Below are positions 7,450-15,906 of a stretch of DNA of 64,000 bases, piece after piece. This DNA comes from Amycolatopsis australiensis (GTDB lineage Bacteria > Actinomycetota > Actinomycetes > Mycobacteriales > Pseudonocardiaceae). The notes below the pieces were generated by a model. It saw only the letters and a program-made list of their open reading frames with translations. It did not search any database and was not told the origin of the DNA. Each line of letters opens with the position of its first letter. Position 1 is the first letter of the stretch. The position numbers and the translations under genes are program-made. The DNA lies in assembly GCF_900119165.1 (NCBI RefSeq), contig NZ_FPJG01000006.1:8861001-8925000 (forward strand), written 5' to 3'.

Positions 7450-9014
7450 TTTCCCCCCTCGGCGAACCAGTCCTTCGCCACCAGCTTCCCTTCGGCGAAA
7501 CACAGCCGATAGGCGGCGTAGTCGTCGTTCAGCCACGATCTTCCGGCACCGTAGTACTCGCACCCGGCACCGGGCGGCGCGGGCGGCTCGCCCCGCGCCG
7601 GGCGCGCGGCGCGCTGGCGTTCCGGCAGGGCCAGCTCGGCCCGCGGCTGCCCGAGCCGCATCCGCTCGTAGTCCGCGCCGGGCAGCTCCGAGCTGTTCCA
7701 CTGGTAGAGGAACGCGATGCCGCCGATCGCGAGGACCAGCCCGAACAACGCGACCGGCACGGCGACCGCGAGGATCAGGCTCCGGCGGACGTCGCGCCGC
7801 GCCAGCTCCAGCGCCCGTGCGGACGTCGACTGCCCGACGGCGTCGTCGGCGGCCTCCCGCCGCTCCGGGGTCTCCTCGACCGGCGCGGCGTCGTGCGGCA
7901 GCGTCGCGGTGACGGCGAAGCCGCCTTCGTGCGGCCCGGCCCGCAGCGTCCCGCCGACGAGCCGGACGCGTTCGCGCAGGCCGATCAGCCCGCGTCGCCC
8001 CGACGCGGCCCCGGGCAGCGGCCCGGCGGGCGGCGGCGCGTTGACCACGTTCACCACCGTCCGCGCGCCGTCGCTGGTCACGCGGACGGTCACGGCGGCA
8101 CCCGGCGCGTGCTTCGCCACGTTCGTCAGCGACTCCTGCACCACGCGGTAGGCGGCGCGGGCGACCATCGGCGGCGCCGGCGAAACGTCGGCTTCCGCGT
8201 CGATGAGCAGCCCGGACGCCCGCGCCCTGGCGACCAGCTCGCCGAGGTCGCCCTGCACCGGCTCGACGGGCGCGGCGTCCTCGCGCAGCACGCCGATGAT
8301 CTCGCGCAGCCGTTCGGTCGCCGCCGCGGCGCTGGTCCGCAGCTGTGCGGCCGCGTCGCGCTGGACGTCGCCGAGCCCGCCCGCGACTTCCAGCGCCGCC
8401 GCGCGGACGGCGATCAGGCTCAGCTCGTGCCCCAGCGAGTCGTGCATGTCGCTGGCGATCCGCGCGCGTTCGCGCAGCCGGGCCTGGTCGGCGACGAGCC
8501 GCTGCCTGCTCTCCATCTCCTCGGCGCGCCGCCAGCCCGTGCGGGCCAGCTCGGCGCGCAGCCGGACGTACCGGCCCAGCAGCCACGGCGAAAGCCCGGC
8601 GAACACGAGGATGGCGACCATCGCGGCCCAGTCGCCGAGGCCGTCCGGCGCGACGAACAGCGCCGGCGGCAGGCCGAGGACCACCACGACCGCGGCGATC
8701 AGCACGCCCGGGCGGGCCCGGTCCATCCGCAACGCGGCCTGGTAGCACATCGCGACCAGCACGAACACCACCCAGACGGGCACGTGGTCGCCGTACGGGA
8801 ACGGCACCGCGAGCACCCCGGCCAGCGCGATGCCCAGCGAGACGACCGGGTACCGCCGCGCCGTCGCGACCGATCCGGCGACGACGGCGAGCCCGGCCGC
8901 CAGCTCCCCGTACGACCGGCTGCCCACGGTGTCCGAGGCGACGATGAACGCCAGGAACAGCCCGAGGAGCACGTCGAGCACCACGCGCCACCTGCGCTTC
9001 GCCACCTCCCGCAC
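7446..9014 (-). CDS. NarL-type sensor histidine kinase with C-terminal membrane anchor
   Basis: 522 aa. Residues 10-155 hold several transmembrane segments with little extracellular loop. The HisKA_3 box is RIASDMHDSLGHELS with the phospho-accepting His at 191. The ATPase domain has the N box QESLTNVAKHAPG near 293-305 and GRRGLIGLRERV near 340, but the usual acidic-glycine box between them is degenerate (VVNVVNAPPPAG). Unusually, the protein continues past the ATPase domain into another membrane helix at about 413-438, then about 80 residues that should lie outside the cell and contain two cysteines (485 and 505). The start is GTG at 9014. The gene is translationally coupled to the response regulator. 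Confidence 0.9.
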   Translation of the reverse strand: MREVAKRRWRVVLDVLLGLFLAFIVASDTVGSRSYGELAAGLAVVAGSVATARRYPVVSLGIALAGVLAVPFPYGDHVPVWVVFVLVAMCYQAALRMDRARPGVLIAAVVVVLGLPPALFVAPDGLGDWAAMVAILVFAGLSPWLLGRYVRLRAELARTGWRRAEEMESRQRLVADQARLRERARIASDMHDSLGHELSLIAVRAAALEVAGGLGDVQRDAAAQLRTSAAAATERLREIIGVLREDAAPVEPVQGDLGELVARARASGLLIDAEADVSPAPPMVARAAYRVVQESLTNVAKHAPGAAVTVRVTSDGARTVVNVVNAPPPAGPLPGAASGRRGLIGLRERVRLVGGTLRAGPHEGGFAVTATLPHDAAPVEETPERREAADDAVGQSTSARALELARRDVRRSLILAVAVPVALFGLVLAIGGIAFLYQWNSSELPGADYERMRLGQPRAELALPERQRAARPARGEPPAPPGAGCEYYGAGRSWLNDDYAAYRLCFAEGKLVAKDWFAEGGK

Positions 9015-9060
9015 GAAGTCGAAGCTACAAGCCGGGCCCGGCGCCGGCCACAGCCGAAAG

Positions 9061-9768
9061 TCAACCTTTCAGCGTGTCCAGGAAGGCGAGGGTCTGCGGC
9101 CAGGACAGCGCGAACGCGTCGGCGTTGACGGCCGTCCCGTGCCGCGACGAGTCGCTGAAACCGTGCTCGGCACCCGGGAAGTGCTGGGTGAAGGTGGCAC
9201 CGCGCGGCCGGGACTGCAACGTCGTCTGCAGGCGCGCGAACGTCTCGTGCGAGACGACGGCGTCGGCTTCCGGGTAGGCGACGAGCACCGGCGCCGTGAT
9301 GCGGGCCGACAAGGCGACCGCGTCGAGCTCGTGGTTCGGCGGCGCGGGATCGCGGACCGTCGGGTGGTAGGCGACGACGCCGGAAAGCCGCTGGTCACGG
9401 GCGGCGAGCAGGAGCGCGAAGCGGCCGCCGAGGCACCAGCCCAGCACCCCCGCCGACGTGCAGCCGAGGTCGCCGAGGAGGTGGTCGAGCAACGCCGTCT
9501 GCTCGGCGAGCGCGGGTTCGTCACGCAGCTCGCCCAGCTTCGCGCCGAGGTCCTCCCGGGAGGTGTTATCGGTGCTCGCGCCGTGGAAGACGTCCCAGAC
9601 CAGCGCCGTGATCCCGCGTCCGGCCAGTTCCCCGGCCCAGGCCCGGACCTGTTCGCCGATGCCGGTGATCATCGGCAGGAGCAGCACGCCGGACGCCGAC
9701 CCGCCGGCCGGGCGGGCCAGGTACGCGGAGAGGTCGCCGACACCGACCGTGGACGTCTCGATGCTCAT
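9061..9768 (-). CDS. Dienelactone hydrolase family protein
   Basis: 235 aa alpha/beta hydrolase. The nucleophile elbow is GWCLGGRFAL with Cys as nucleophile, the DLH family hallmark. The acid and histidine fall in VAYPEADAVVS and PGAEHGFSD. These enzymes hydrolyse cyclic lactones or esters in the cytosol; dienelactone itself need not be the substrate. The ATG at 9768 was chosen because homologues start MSIET-like just before the first strand; the frame can be opened 19 codons earlier at 9825, but that stretch (WWIIMQHRGRYRA) looks untranslated. It shares the direction of the two-component pair but ends 46 bases downstream of nothing obvious, so no operon is claimed. Confidence 0.88.
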   Translation of the reverse strand: MSIETSTVGVGDLSAYLARPAGGSASGVLLLPMITGIGEQVRAWAGELAGRGITALVWDVFHGASTDNTSREDLGAKLGELRDEPALAEQTALLDHLLGDLGCTSAGVLGWCLGGRFALLLAARDQRLSGVVAYHPTVRDPAPPNHELDAVALSARITAPVLVAYPEADAVVSHETFARLQTTLQSRPRGATFTQHFPGAEHGFSDSSRHGTAVNADAFALSWPQTLAFLDTLKG

Positions 9769-9809
9769 ATCCGCACGGTAGCGCCCGCGGTGTTGCATGA
9801 TGATCCACC

Positions 9810-10019
9810 ATGGCCGAGCGCACACTCGCCGAACAGCTGGGCGGCACCCTCCCCGAAGGCATCGAGGCCCTCGAAGAGCACGAGCGGCAGGACCTCGCGG
9901 ACGCGCTGCGCGACGCGCGCAGGCGGCAGGCGAAAGCGCTCGCCGAAGCGGGCGAGGAAGGCCTCCGGTACGTCCCCGCGCTGCTGCGGGGCGCGGTCCG
10001 CAAGGCGGTGGGACTGTGA
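9810..10019 (+). CDS. Small acidic/basic helical protein, unknown function
   Basis: 69 aa, not recognised. The sequence is almost all predicted helix, with alternating acidic and basic residues (EALEEHERQDLADALRDARRR) and a C-terminal patch LRYVPALLRGAVRKAVGL. No cysteines, signal peptide or membrane segment. Its stop overlaps the GTG of the next gene (GTGA at 10016-10019), so the two are translated together and the small protein may be a partner or chaperone of the larger one. The coupling is the main reason to treat it as a real gene. Confidence 0.7.
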   Translation: MAERTLAEQLGGTLPEGIEALEEHERQDLADALRDARRRQAKALAEAGEEGLRYVPALLRGAVRKAVGL

Positions 10020-10765
10020 CCGGCGAGAACTACGCGGCCGAGGCGGAGATCCTGAAGCTCGCCCGCGTCCTCGGCGTCGAGCCGGCGCGGCTCGGGTACC
10101 TCGCCCGCGTCGACCCCGGTGACCTGCGGGCTTTCCGCGAGCAGGTCACCGACACGCTGTTCGACGCGAACATCGCCGTGCTGCAGCGAATGGCACTCGC
10201 CGCGCGGCTGCTGCCCGGCGGGGTGCTCGCGAAGATCGCCGAGAAGGTGTTCGGCCCGCTGTTGTGCGCCCGCATCGCCGGGGTGGTCGACGTCGCGCGC
10301 GGGGTCGACGTCGCCAAGCGGCTGTCCCCGCGGTTCCTCGCGGAGGTCGCCGCCGAGCTCGACCCGCGGCGCGCGAGCGCGATCATCTCCCGCATTCCGC
10401 TGGACACCGTGCTGGCCGTGGCGAACGAGCTGACGCGCAAGGAGGACTGGATCACGCTGGGCCGGTTCGTCGGGCACCTGCCGGACCCGACCGTCCGGCG
10501 GGCGCTGGCGGAGATCGACGACCCGGGCCTGCTGCGGATCGCGTTCGTGCTCGACGACAAGAGCCGGATCGACCACGTCGTCGGCCTGCTGCCCGCCGAC
10601 CGGCTCGGCCGGGTGATCACCGCGGCCGGGTCCGCCGAAGACCTGTGGATCCCGGCGCTGGACCTGCTGAACCACCTGGGCGACGCCCGCCGCGCGACGC
10701 TGAAGCCGCTGCTCGGCTCGCTCCCGGACGGGTTCCGCGAGCGCGCTCAGGCGACGATCAGGTAG
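10016..10765 (+). CDS. Helical-repeat protein resembling the MgtE N domain
   Basis: 249 aa cytosolic protein. From about residue 85 it contains tandem two-helix units of the kind LDPRRASAIISRIP, LPDPTVRRALAEID and LPADRLGRVITAAG, which recall the MgtE intracellular N domain (a right-handed helical superhelix also found in flagellar FliG). No CBS domains or membrane segments follow, so it is not a magnesium channel. The GTG start overlaps the previous stop. Function unknown; a scaffold or regulatory role is a guess. The last 19 bases overlap the convergent small membrane-protein gene. Confidence 0.75.
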   Translation: MTGENYAAEAEILKLARVLGVEPARLGYLARVDPGDLRAFREQVTDTLFDANIAVLQRMALAARLLPGGVLAKIAEKVFGPLLCARIAGVVDVARGVDVAKRLSPRFLAEVAAELDPRRASAIISRIPLDTVLAVANELTRKEDWITLGRFVGHLPDPTVRRALAEIDDPGLLRIAFVLDDKSRIDHVVGLLPADRLGRVITAAGSAEDLWIPALDLLNHLGDARRATLKPLLGSLPDGFRERAQATIR

Positions 10766-10968
10766 ATCCCGTAACCGATGATCGCCGCGCAGAGCGTGAA
10801 GCAGAGGACCGCACCGGCCAGCTGACCACCGCCGGAGCCGCCCGCCTCGCGGGCCGCGTCGCGCTGGGAAAGCCCGACCACCCCGAAGGAGAACAGGCTC
10901 GTCAGCACGGCGACCGAAGCCAGGGCGACGACGAAGACGAGACCGAGGGAACCCCAATCGATGTGCAC
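10747..10968 (-). CDS. Small two-helix membrane protein beside the phosphate permease
   Basis: 73 aa with two hydrophobic segments, LGLVFVVALASVAVLTSLFSF and LAGAVLCFTLCAAIIGYGIYLIV, joined by a polar loop of about 20 residues (SQRDAAREAGGSGGG). It begins at GTG 10968, eight bases after the stop of the PiT-type permease gene, with GAGGAG just upstream, so it is the second gene of that operon. Small membrane proteins in this position are common in actinobacteria, but I know of no proven function; an accessory subunit of the permease is an inference. The second permease gene (59766-60899) lacks such a partner. Confidence 0.75.
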   Translation of the reverse strand: MHIDWGSLGLVFVVALASVAVLTSLFSFGVVGLSQRDAAREAGGSGGGQLAGAVLCFTLCAAIIGYGIYLIVA

Positions 10969-10976
10969 GGCGCTCC

Positions 10977-12095
10977 TCAGGCGTTGACCGGCTGCACGCC
11001 GGGTTCGGTGACGGAGTGGGCGTTGACCGGGTTCCGCTTCGACACGAGGTAGATGGCCAGCGCGACGACGACCCCGGCCAGGCCGACCAGCACCGTGCCC
11101 CAGGTGCCGAGCGTCGAGACCTCGGCGGCGACCGCGCCGACGAGCGCGGCGGCGGGCAGCGTCAGCGCCCAGGCGAGCACCATCCGGCCGGCGACACCCC
11201 AGCGGACCTCGGCGAGCTTGCGGCCGAGCCCGGACCCGATGATGCCGCCCGAGCAGACGTGCGTGGTGGACAGCGCGAACCCGAGGTGCGCCGAGGTGAG
11301 GATGACCGCCGCGGCGCTGGTCTCGGCCGCGAAGCCCTGCGGCGTCTGGATCTCCGTGAGCTTCTTGCCCATCGTCTGGATGATCCGCCAGCCGCCCAGG
11401 TAGGTGCCGAGCGCGATGGCCGTGCCCGCGGTCAGGATCACCCACAGCGGCGGGCCGGAGTTCGGCGCCAGGGAGCCGGACGCGATCAGCGTCAGCGTGA
11501 TGACGCCCATGGTCTTCTGCGCGTCGTTCGTGCCGTGCGCGAGCGACACCAGCGACGCCGACGCGATCTGGCCGGCCTTGAAGGTGCGGCCCACCGTGTC
11601 CTGCTTCGCCCGTGCGGTGATCCGGTAGACGAGGAAGGTGCCCAGTGTCGCGACGATGCCGGCGACGACCGGCGAGGCGAGCGCGGGGATGAGGACCTTC
11701 TCGACGACCTTCCCGAAGTGGACGGCGTCCGCGCCCGAAGCGATCCAGGTGGCGCCGATCAAGCCGCCGAACAGCGCGTGCGACGAGCTCGACGGCAGGC
11801 CGATCAGCCAGGTCAGCAGGTTCCACACGATCGCGCCGACCAGGCCGGCGAAGATGATCACCGGGGTCACCTTCGTGTCGTCGACGATGCCGCCCGAGAT
11901 CGTCTTCGCGACCTCCACCGAGAGGAACGCGCCGACGAGGTTCAGCACCGCCGAGACGGCGACCGCGACCCGCGGCTTGAGCGCCCCGGTCGCGATGGAG
12001 GTGGCCATCGCGTTGGCCGTGTCGTGGAAGCCGTTGGTGAAGTCGAAGGCCAGCGCCGCGACGATCACCACCAGCACGATGAGTGAGAAGTCCAT
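10977..12095 (-). CDS. pitA: Low-affinity inorganic phosphate transporter (PiT family)
   Basis: 372 aa with about ten membrane segments. Both halves carry the PiT signature: FDFTNGFHDTANAMATSIATG near residue 17 and SLAHGTNDAQKTMGVITL in the second half. GLPSSSSHALFGG and LSTTHVCSGGIIGSG are the other conserved loops. It imports phosphate, as a neutral metal-phosphate, using the proton gradient. The ATG at 12095 follows GGAAGAGAGAG; the frame upstream is not family-like. An operator-like set of 11-base repeats lies 70 bases upstream and suggests PhoP control. It is about three-quarters identical by eye to the product of 59766-60899. Confidence 0.95.
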   Translation of the reverse strand: MDFSLIVLVVIVAALAFDFTNGFHDTANAMATSIATGALKPRVAVAVSAVLNLVGAFLSVEVAKTISGGIVDDTKVTPVIIFAGLVGAIVWNLLTWLIGLPSSSSHALFGGLIGATWIASGADAVHFGKVVEKVLIPALASPVVAGIVATLGTFLVYRITARAKQDTVGRTFKAGQIASASLVSLAHGTNDAQKTMGVITLTLIASGSLAPNSGPPLWVILTAGTAIALGTYLGGWRIIQTMGKKLTEIQTPQGFAAETSAAAVILTSAHLGFALSTTHVCSGGIIGSGLGRKLAEVRWGVAGRMVLAWALTLPAAALVGAVAAEVSTLGTWGTVLVGLAGVVVALAIYLVSKRNPVNAHSVTEPGVQPVNA

Positions 12096-12164
12096 GGGTG
12101 GCTCTCTCTTCCGTTGCTGTCCGTCGGCAACGCTACTGACCGACGGGACGGAGTCCGATCCCGC

Positions 12165-12197
12165 GCGCGTGACAGCTGACTGAACTCTCGATGAACC
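12165..12197 (-). promoter_or_regulatory. PHO-box-like operator of the phosphate permease gene
   Basis: Three adjacent 11-base direct repeats, read on the minus strand, at 12187-12197, 12176-12186 and 12165-12175. Their seven-base cores are GGTTCAT, AGTTCAG and CTGTCAC, close to the GTTCACC-type PHO box described for Streptomyces PhoP. The block ends 69 bases before the permease ATG, a normal promoter position. Binding by PhoP is inferred. Confidence 0.65.
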
Positions 12198-12291
12198 GGG
12201 GTGGGGCCGGCCCCACCGGGAACCGGGTGGTCTGGCCCAGTGCGTGCGCCGCGCGGGCCTGCGAACGTCGACGCGAACGAGAGGGGCAGCG

Positions 12292-13710
12292 ATGAGCAAG
12301 CCGGTCCGGGCGGTCGTGGCGACGGTGACGTCGGCGGTGGTGTTCTTCTTCGGCACGGGCCTGGATCCCGTGCCCGAACTGGCGTGGGTGGCCCCGCTGC
12401 CGATCCTGCTGCTGGCGCCCAGGGTGTCCGGAGCAAGCGCTTTCGCCTGCGCGTTCGTGGCGTATCTGGCGGGCAGTTGCGGGTCCTGGAGCTACTTCTG
12501 GCATTCGCTGGCCGTCCCGCGGCCCGCCGCGATCGCGATCCTCGGCGGCAGCGCACTGCTGTTCGCGCTGTCGGCCGTGCTGTTCCGGCTGCTCGTGCGG
12601 CGTGGTCACGGCTTGCTGGCCGCCTTCGCCGCGCCCGCGTTGTGGACCTTCGTGCTCTACGTCGTTTCGCTGGTCAACTCGACCGGTCTCATGGGCACCC
12701 TGATGACCACGCAGGCCGACCGGCCGGCCGTGCTGCGGCCGGCCGCGGTCACCGGCGGCTGGGGCGTGGAGTTCCTGGTGCTGTTCGTCCCGGCCGCCGT
12801 CGCGGCGGCGCTCGCCCCGCGGGTCCACGGCGTCGCACGCGTCACCGGGCTGGCCGCCGTCGCCGGCGCGCTGGGGGCGCTGGTCTTCTGGAGCACCCCG
12901 CCGCTCACCGGCCCATCGACGCGCGTCGCGGTGGTCGCGCCGGGCGAGAGCCGCTGGGCGGCGGACGTCGCCACCCCAGGCGGCCAGGCGCTGCTCGAGT
13001 CCTATGTGGACCAGATCGGCCGCCTGCCGGACGGCGTCCGGGCCGTCGTGCTGCCGGAGGCCGCCTTCGCGGTGGACGAGAGCAGCCGTCCGCGTCTCGT
13101 CGAGGCGTTCACGCGGGTGGCTCGCGCCCGCAACCTGGACGTCGTCACGGGAGTCCTCGACACGACTCCGGCCGGCCGGTTCAACGCGGCTCTCGCCGTT
13201 CCGCCGTCGGGCGCGCCGGTCGAGTACCACAAGTGGCACGTGGGAGCGGCGAAGAACACCGCGGCCGGCACCGGCGTCGCCCACCTGGCCGGGATCGGGC
13301 TGATGGTGTGCATGGACGTCAACTTCGCCGACCCCAGCGGCGAATACGGCAAGGCGGGCACGGGCCTGGTGCTGATCCCGGCATCGGACGAGGACGCAGA
13401 CGGCTGGGAGCACAGCCGCACGGCCCTGATCCACGGCGTGGAGAACGGCTTTTCGGTGGCCTGGAGCGCGGCCCGCGGCACCCCGATGCTGGCGGACGCC
13501 CACGGCCACGTCCTGGCGGAGACCCGCACGGGCGGCCACCCGTTCTCGGTCGCGGTCGCGGACGTCCCGGCCGGCACGGGCAAGACACCGTACGCCCGCT
13601 TCGGCGACTGGTTCGCGTGGCTGTGCGGGCTGATCGCCGCAGCCGGGGTCGTCGTGGGGGCCCGCACACCGTCGTTGTCACGTGTCACAACGGATGCGTC
13701 CCAAGTCTGA
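12292..13710 (+). CDS. lnt: Apolipoprotein N-acyltransferase-like protein
   Basis: 472 aa. About six N-terminal membrane segments (residues 5-205) are followed by an extracytoplasmic nitrilase-superfamily domain and one C-terminal helix (FAWLCGLIAAAGVVVGA). The catalytic triad is visible: Glu256 in VVLPEAAF, Lys314 in EYHKWHVG and Cys340 in LMVCMDVNF. Lnt acylates the N-terminal cysteine of lipoproteins. Actinobacterial Lnt-like proteins can be fused to or adjacent to a polyprenol-phosphate mannose synthase; none is seen here, so this may be a paralogue. The ATG at 12292 follows GAGAGGGGC; the frame could open 16 codons earlier. Function assigned from the fold and triad. Confidence 0.85.
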   Translation: MSKPVRAVVATVTSAVVFFFGTGLDPVPELAWVAPLPILLLAPRVSGASAFACAFVAYLAGSCGSWSYFWHSLAVPRPAAIAILGGSALLFALSAVLFRLLVRRGHGLLAAFAAPALWTFVLYVVSLVNSTGLMGTLMTTQADRPAVLRPAAVTGGWGVEFLVLFVPAAVAAALAPRVHGVARVTGLAAVAGALGALVFWSTPPLTGPSTRVAVVAPGESRWAADVATPGGQALLESYVDQIGRLPDGVRAVVLPEAAFAVDESSRPRLVEAFTRVARARNLDVVTGVLDTTPAGRFNAALAVPPSGAPVEYHKWHVGAAKNTAAGTGVAHLAGIGLMVCMDVNFADPSGEYGKAGTGLVLIPASDEDADGWEHSRTALIHGVENGFSVAWSAARGTPMLADAHGHVLAETRTGGHPFSVAVADVPAGTGKTPYARFGDWFAWLCGLIAAAGVVVGARTPSLSRVTTDASQV

Positions 13711-13791
13711 GTGTTGTCTCAGCTCGCCTCCGCCGTGCTGTGACCGATCATGAGCCGTGTCACGTACTGACCAGTAACGGGAGGCGACGGA

Positions 13792-14658
13792 ATGCGGGTC
13801 ACCAACGGCGGTGTCAAGCGAACCCTGGCCGTGCTCACCGCGGCGCTCAGCTTCGGCGTCGCCGCTCCGGCGGTCGCCGAAGCGGCGCCGAGCAGCGGCT
13901 GGAACGACTGGGACTGCCGCCCGGCGACGGCGCATCCGGAACCCGTCGTCCTCGTGCACGGGCTCGGCGCGAACGACACCGTGAACTGGTCCTTCCACGC
14001 GCCGAAGATCGCCGCCCGCGGCTACTGCGTGTTTTCCCTGACCTACGGCACCGGCGTCCTCGGCCCGGCGGTCGGCGGCCTGGCGTCCATGCGGGACAGC
14101 GCCGCGGAGCTGGGCCGGTTCGTCGACCGCGTGCGGTCCGTCACCGGCGCGGCGAAGGTGGACATCGTCGGCCACTCCGAGGGCAGCACGATGCCGGCGT
14201 ACTACCTGAAGTACGCCGGCGGCGCGGCGAAGGTCGCGCACTTCGTCGGGTTCGGCGCGAACTACCGCGGCACCACGCTCGGCGGCCTCGACGCACTCGC
14301 CAAGGCCCTCCTGACGTCCGTGCCCGGCCTCGGCGCGATCGTGACGACGGCGTGCGGCGCGTGCACGGAATACCTGGCACCCTCGGCGTTCCTGGACGAC
14401 CTCGCCCGCGGCGGCGTCCACGTTCCCGGTCCGGCGTACACCAGCATCGTGAGCAAGTACGACGAAGTCGTGACACCGTACACGAGCGGGATCCTGAACG
14501 AGCCCGGCACGACGGACACGGTACTGCAGGACTTCTGCCCGTCCGACGCTTCGGGCCACCTGAGCCAGGCGGTGGACCCGAACGTGACCGGCCTGATCCT
14601 GCACGCCCTCGACGCGAGCTACACGCCGGCCTGCACACCGTTCACACTTCCGCTGTGA
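13792..14658 (+). CDS. Secreted lipase/esterase (class 2 lipase)
   Basis: 288 aa exported alpha/beta hydrolase. A Sec signal peptide (KRTLAVLTAALSFGVAAPAVA) probably ends at AEA-AP near residue 32. The oxyanion strand VVLVHGLG is followed by the nucleophile elbow GHSEGS with Ser129, Asp224 in SKYDEVVTPY and His256 in SGHLSQAV. Six cysteines in the mature part fit disulfides outside the cell. The family (LipA-like, known from Streptomyces) hydrolyses triacylglycerols and esters. GGGAGGCGACGG precedes the ATG at 13792. The end overlaps the convergent monooxygenase gene by 17 bases, so the two cannot share a conventional intergenic terminator. Confidence 0.9.
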   Translation: MRVTNGGVKRTLAVLTAALSFGVAAPAVAEAAPSSGWNDWDCRPATAHPEPVVLVHGLGANDTVNWSFHAPKIAARGYCVFSLTYGTGVLGPAVGGLASMRDSAAELGRFVDRVRSVTGAAKVDIVGHSEGSTMPAYYLKYAGGAAKVAHFVGFGANYRGTTLGGLDALAKALLTSVPGLGAIVTTACGACTEYLAPSAFLDDLARGGVHVPGPAYTSIVSKYDEVVTPYTSGILNEPGTTDTVLQDFCPSDASGHLSQAVDPNVTGLILHALDASYTPACTPFTLPL

Positions 14659-15799
14659 GCGGGTTCTGGCCGAGGAACCGGCGTCCGTTCCCGGCGGATT
14701 CCCGCACCGCGGCGAACCCGTAGTCGGCCATCGCGGACTCGTAGGCGGCGACGGCTTCGAGCGGTGGGGCCCCGGCCAGCGCGGAGGCCAGCACCGCACC
14801 GTCGCGCAACGCGGTGTTGGCGCCCGCGCCGCCGGCTGGGCTCATCGCGTGGATCGCGTCGCCGGCCAGCGTCACCCGCGACGGTTCCCACGGGCCGATC
14901 GGCACGCTCGTGCGGATGGGCTGCGGGAACGTCACCGGGACGTCCCAGTGCCCGACCAGCGCCGTGGCCAGCGGGTGCCAGCCCGCGAGCAGGCCGAGCG
15001 CCACCTTCTGCAGTTCACCCGGGGTCATCGCGGCGAGCTCGGCTTCGGAGTGGCCGACGACTTCCCAGCGGGCGCCGACCGAACAGGTCAGGTACGGCTC
15101 GTTGTCGCGCAGCCGCAGGTCCGGCATCAGCCGGGCGCACGCGCGGGCCACCGGCTCCGGGTAGTCGACGGGCGCGAACCCGGCCATCGTGCGGTCCGGC
15201 CCGAGCATCATGTTGAACACCGCGAACATCTCCGGGGCGAGCAGCCGCCGCGTGTCCGGGGTGAGCGGGATGCGGCCGTAGAGGTGCACGAGCCCGGCGT
15301 CGACGACCCGGGCGTGCGGCAGGCGCTGCCGCCGCACCGGGGAGTTGACCCCGTCGGCGCCCACGAGCAGGCTGCCCCGGGCGGCGGTTCCGTCGGCGAA
15401 ATGCGCTGTCACGCCGTCGTCGCCGGTTTCGTAGTGCGTGAATCGCTTGCCGTAGCGGACTTCCTGGCCGTGCAGCAGGATCTGGCGCAGGGTGAAGCGG
15501 TTGACGTTGAGGTGGACGCCCTCGTCTTCCAGCCGCGTGACCAGTCGCAGCTGATCGTCGTAGACGTTCGTGTGCGGCAGCGCCCGGCCCGCGGTGGCGC
15601 GGAACAGCTCGTGCAGCTCCGGGGTCAGCACCTCGCGCAGCGCCGAATCGCCGACGCCGCCGATGTGCAGGCGGTAGCCCTGCAGCCGGGCCTCCGGCGA
15701 CGGGTCCCGTTCGTAGACCTGGCAAGGAATTCCGGCCCGCCGCAGCCCCTGTGCCAGGCTCAGGCCACCCAGACCGGCACCGATGATGATCACAGACAC
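14642..15799 (-). CDS. FAD-dependent monooxygenase
   Basis: 385 aa class A flavin hydroxylase, related to tetracycline-degrading and polyketide-tailoring enzymes rather than to the one at 5685. FAD motifs: IIIGAGLGGLSLAQGLRRAG at the N-terminus, VGADGVNSPVRRQRLP in the middle and VTLAGDAIHAMSPAGGAGANTALRD near the C-terminus. The GTG at 15799 lies six bases after GAAGGGA and starts the protein right at the first beta strand; the frame is open far upstream but that part is antisense to other coding signal. No regulator is adjacent. Substrate unknown. Confidence 0.88.
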   Translation of the reverse strand: MSVIIIGAGLGGLSLAQGLRRAGIPCQVYERDPSPEARLQGYRLHIGGVGDSALREVLTPELHELFRATAGRALPHTNVYDDQLRLVTRLEDEGVHLNVNRFTLRQILLHGQEVRYGKRFTHYETGDDGVTAHFADGTAARGSLLVGADGVNSPVRRQRLPHARVVDAGLVHLYGRIPLTPDTRRLLAPEMFAVFNMMLGPDRTMAGFAPVDYPEPVARACARLMPDLRLRDNEPYLTCSVGARWEVVGHSEAELAAMTPGELQKVALGLLAGWHPLATALVGHWDVPVTFPQPIRTSVPIGPWEPSRVTLAGDAIHAMSPAGGAGANTALRDGAVLASALAGAPPLEAVAAYESAMADYGFAAVRESAGNGRRFLGQNPLTAEV

Positions 15800-15906
15800 A
15801 GCTGTCCCTTCGTCACGAGTGAGGAAGGGACGCACAGGTAGGCCCGCGTGCGCTGCCCGGACTAACCCATACCGGACTGTGTCTTCGCGCGTCCTCGCTT
15901 CCGACG

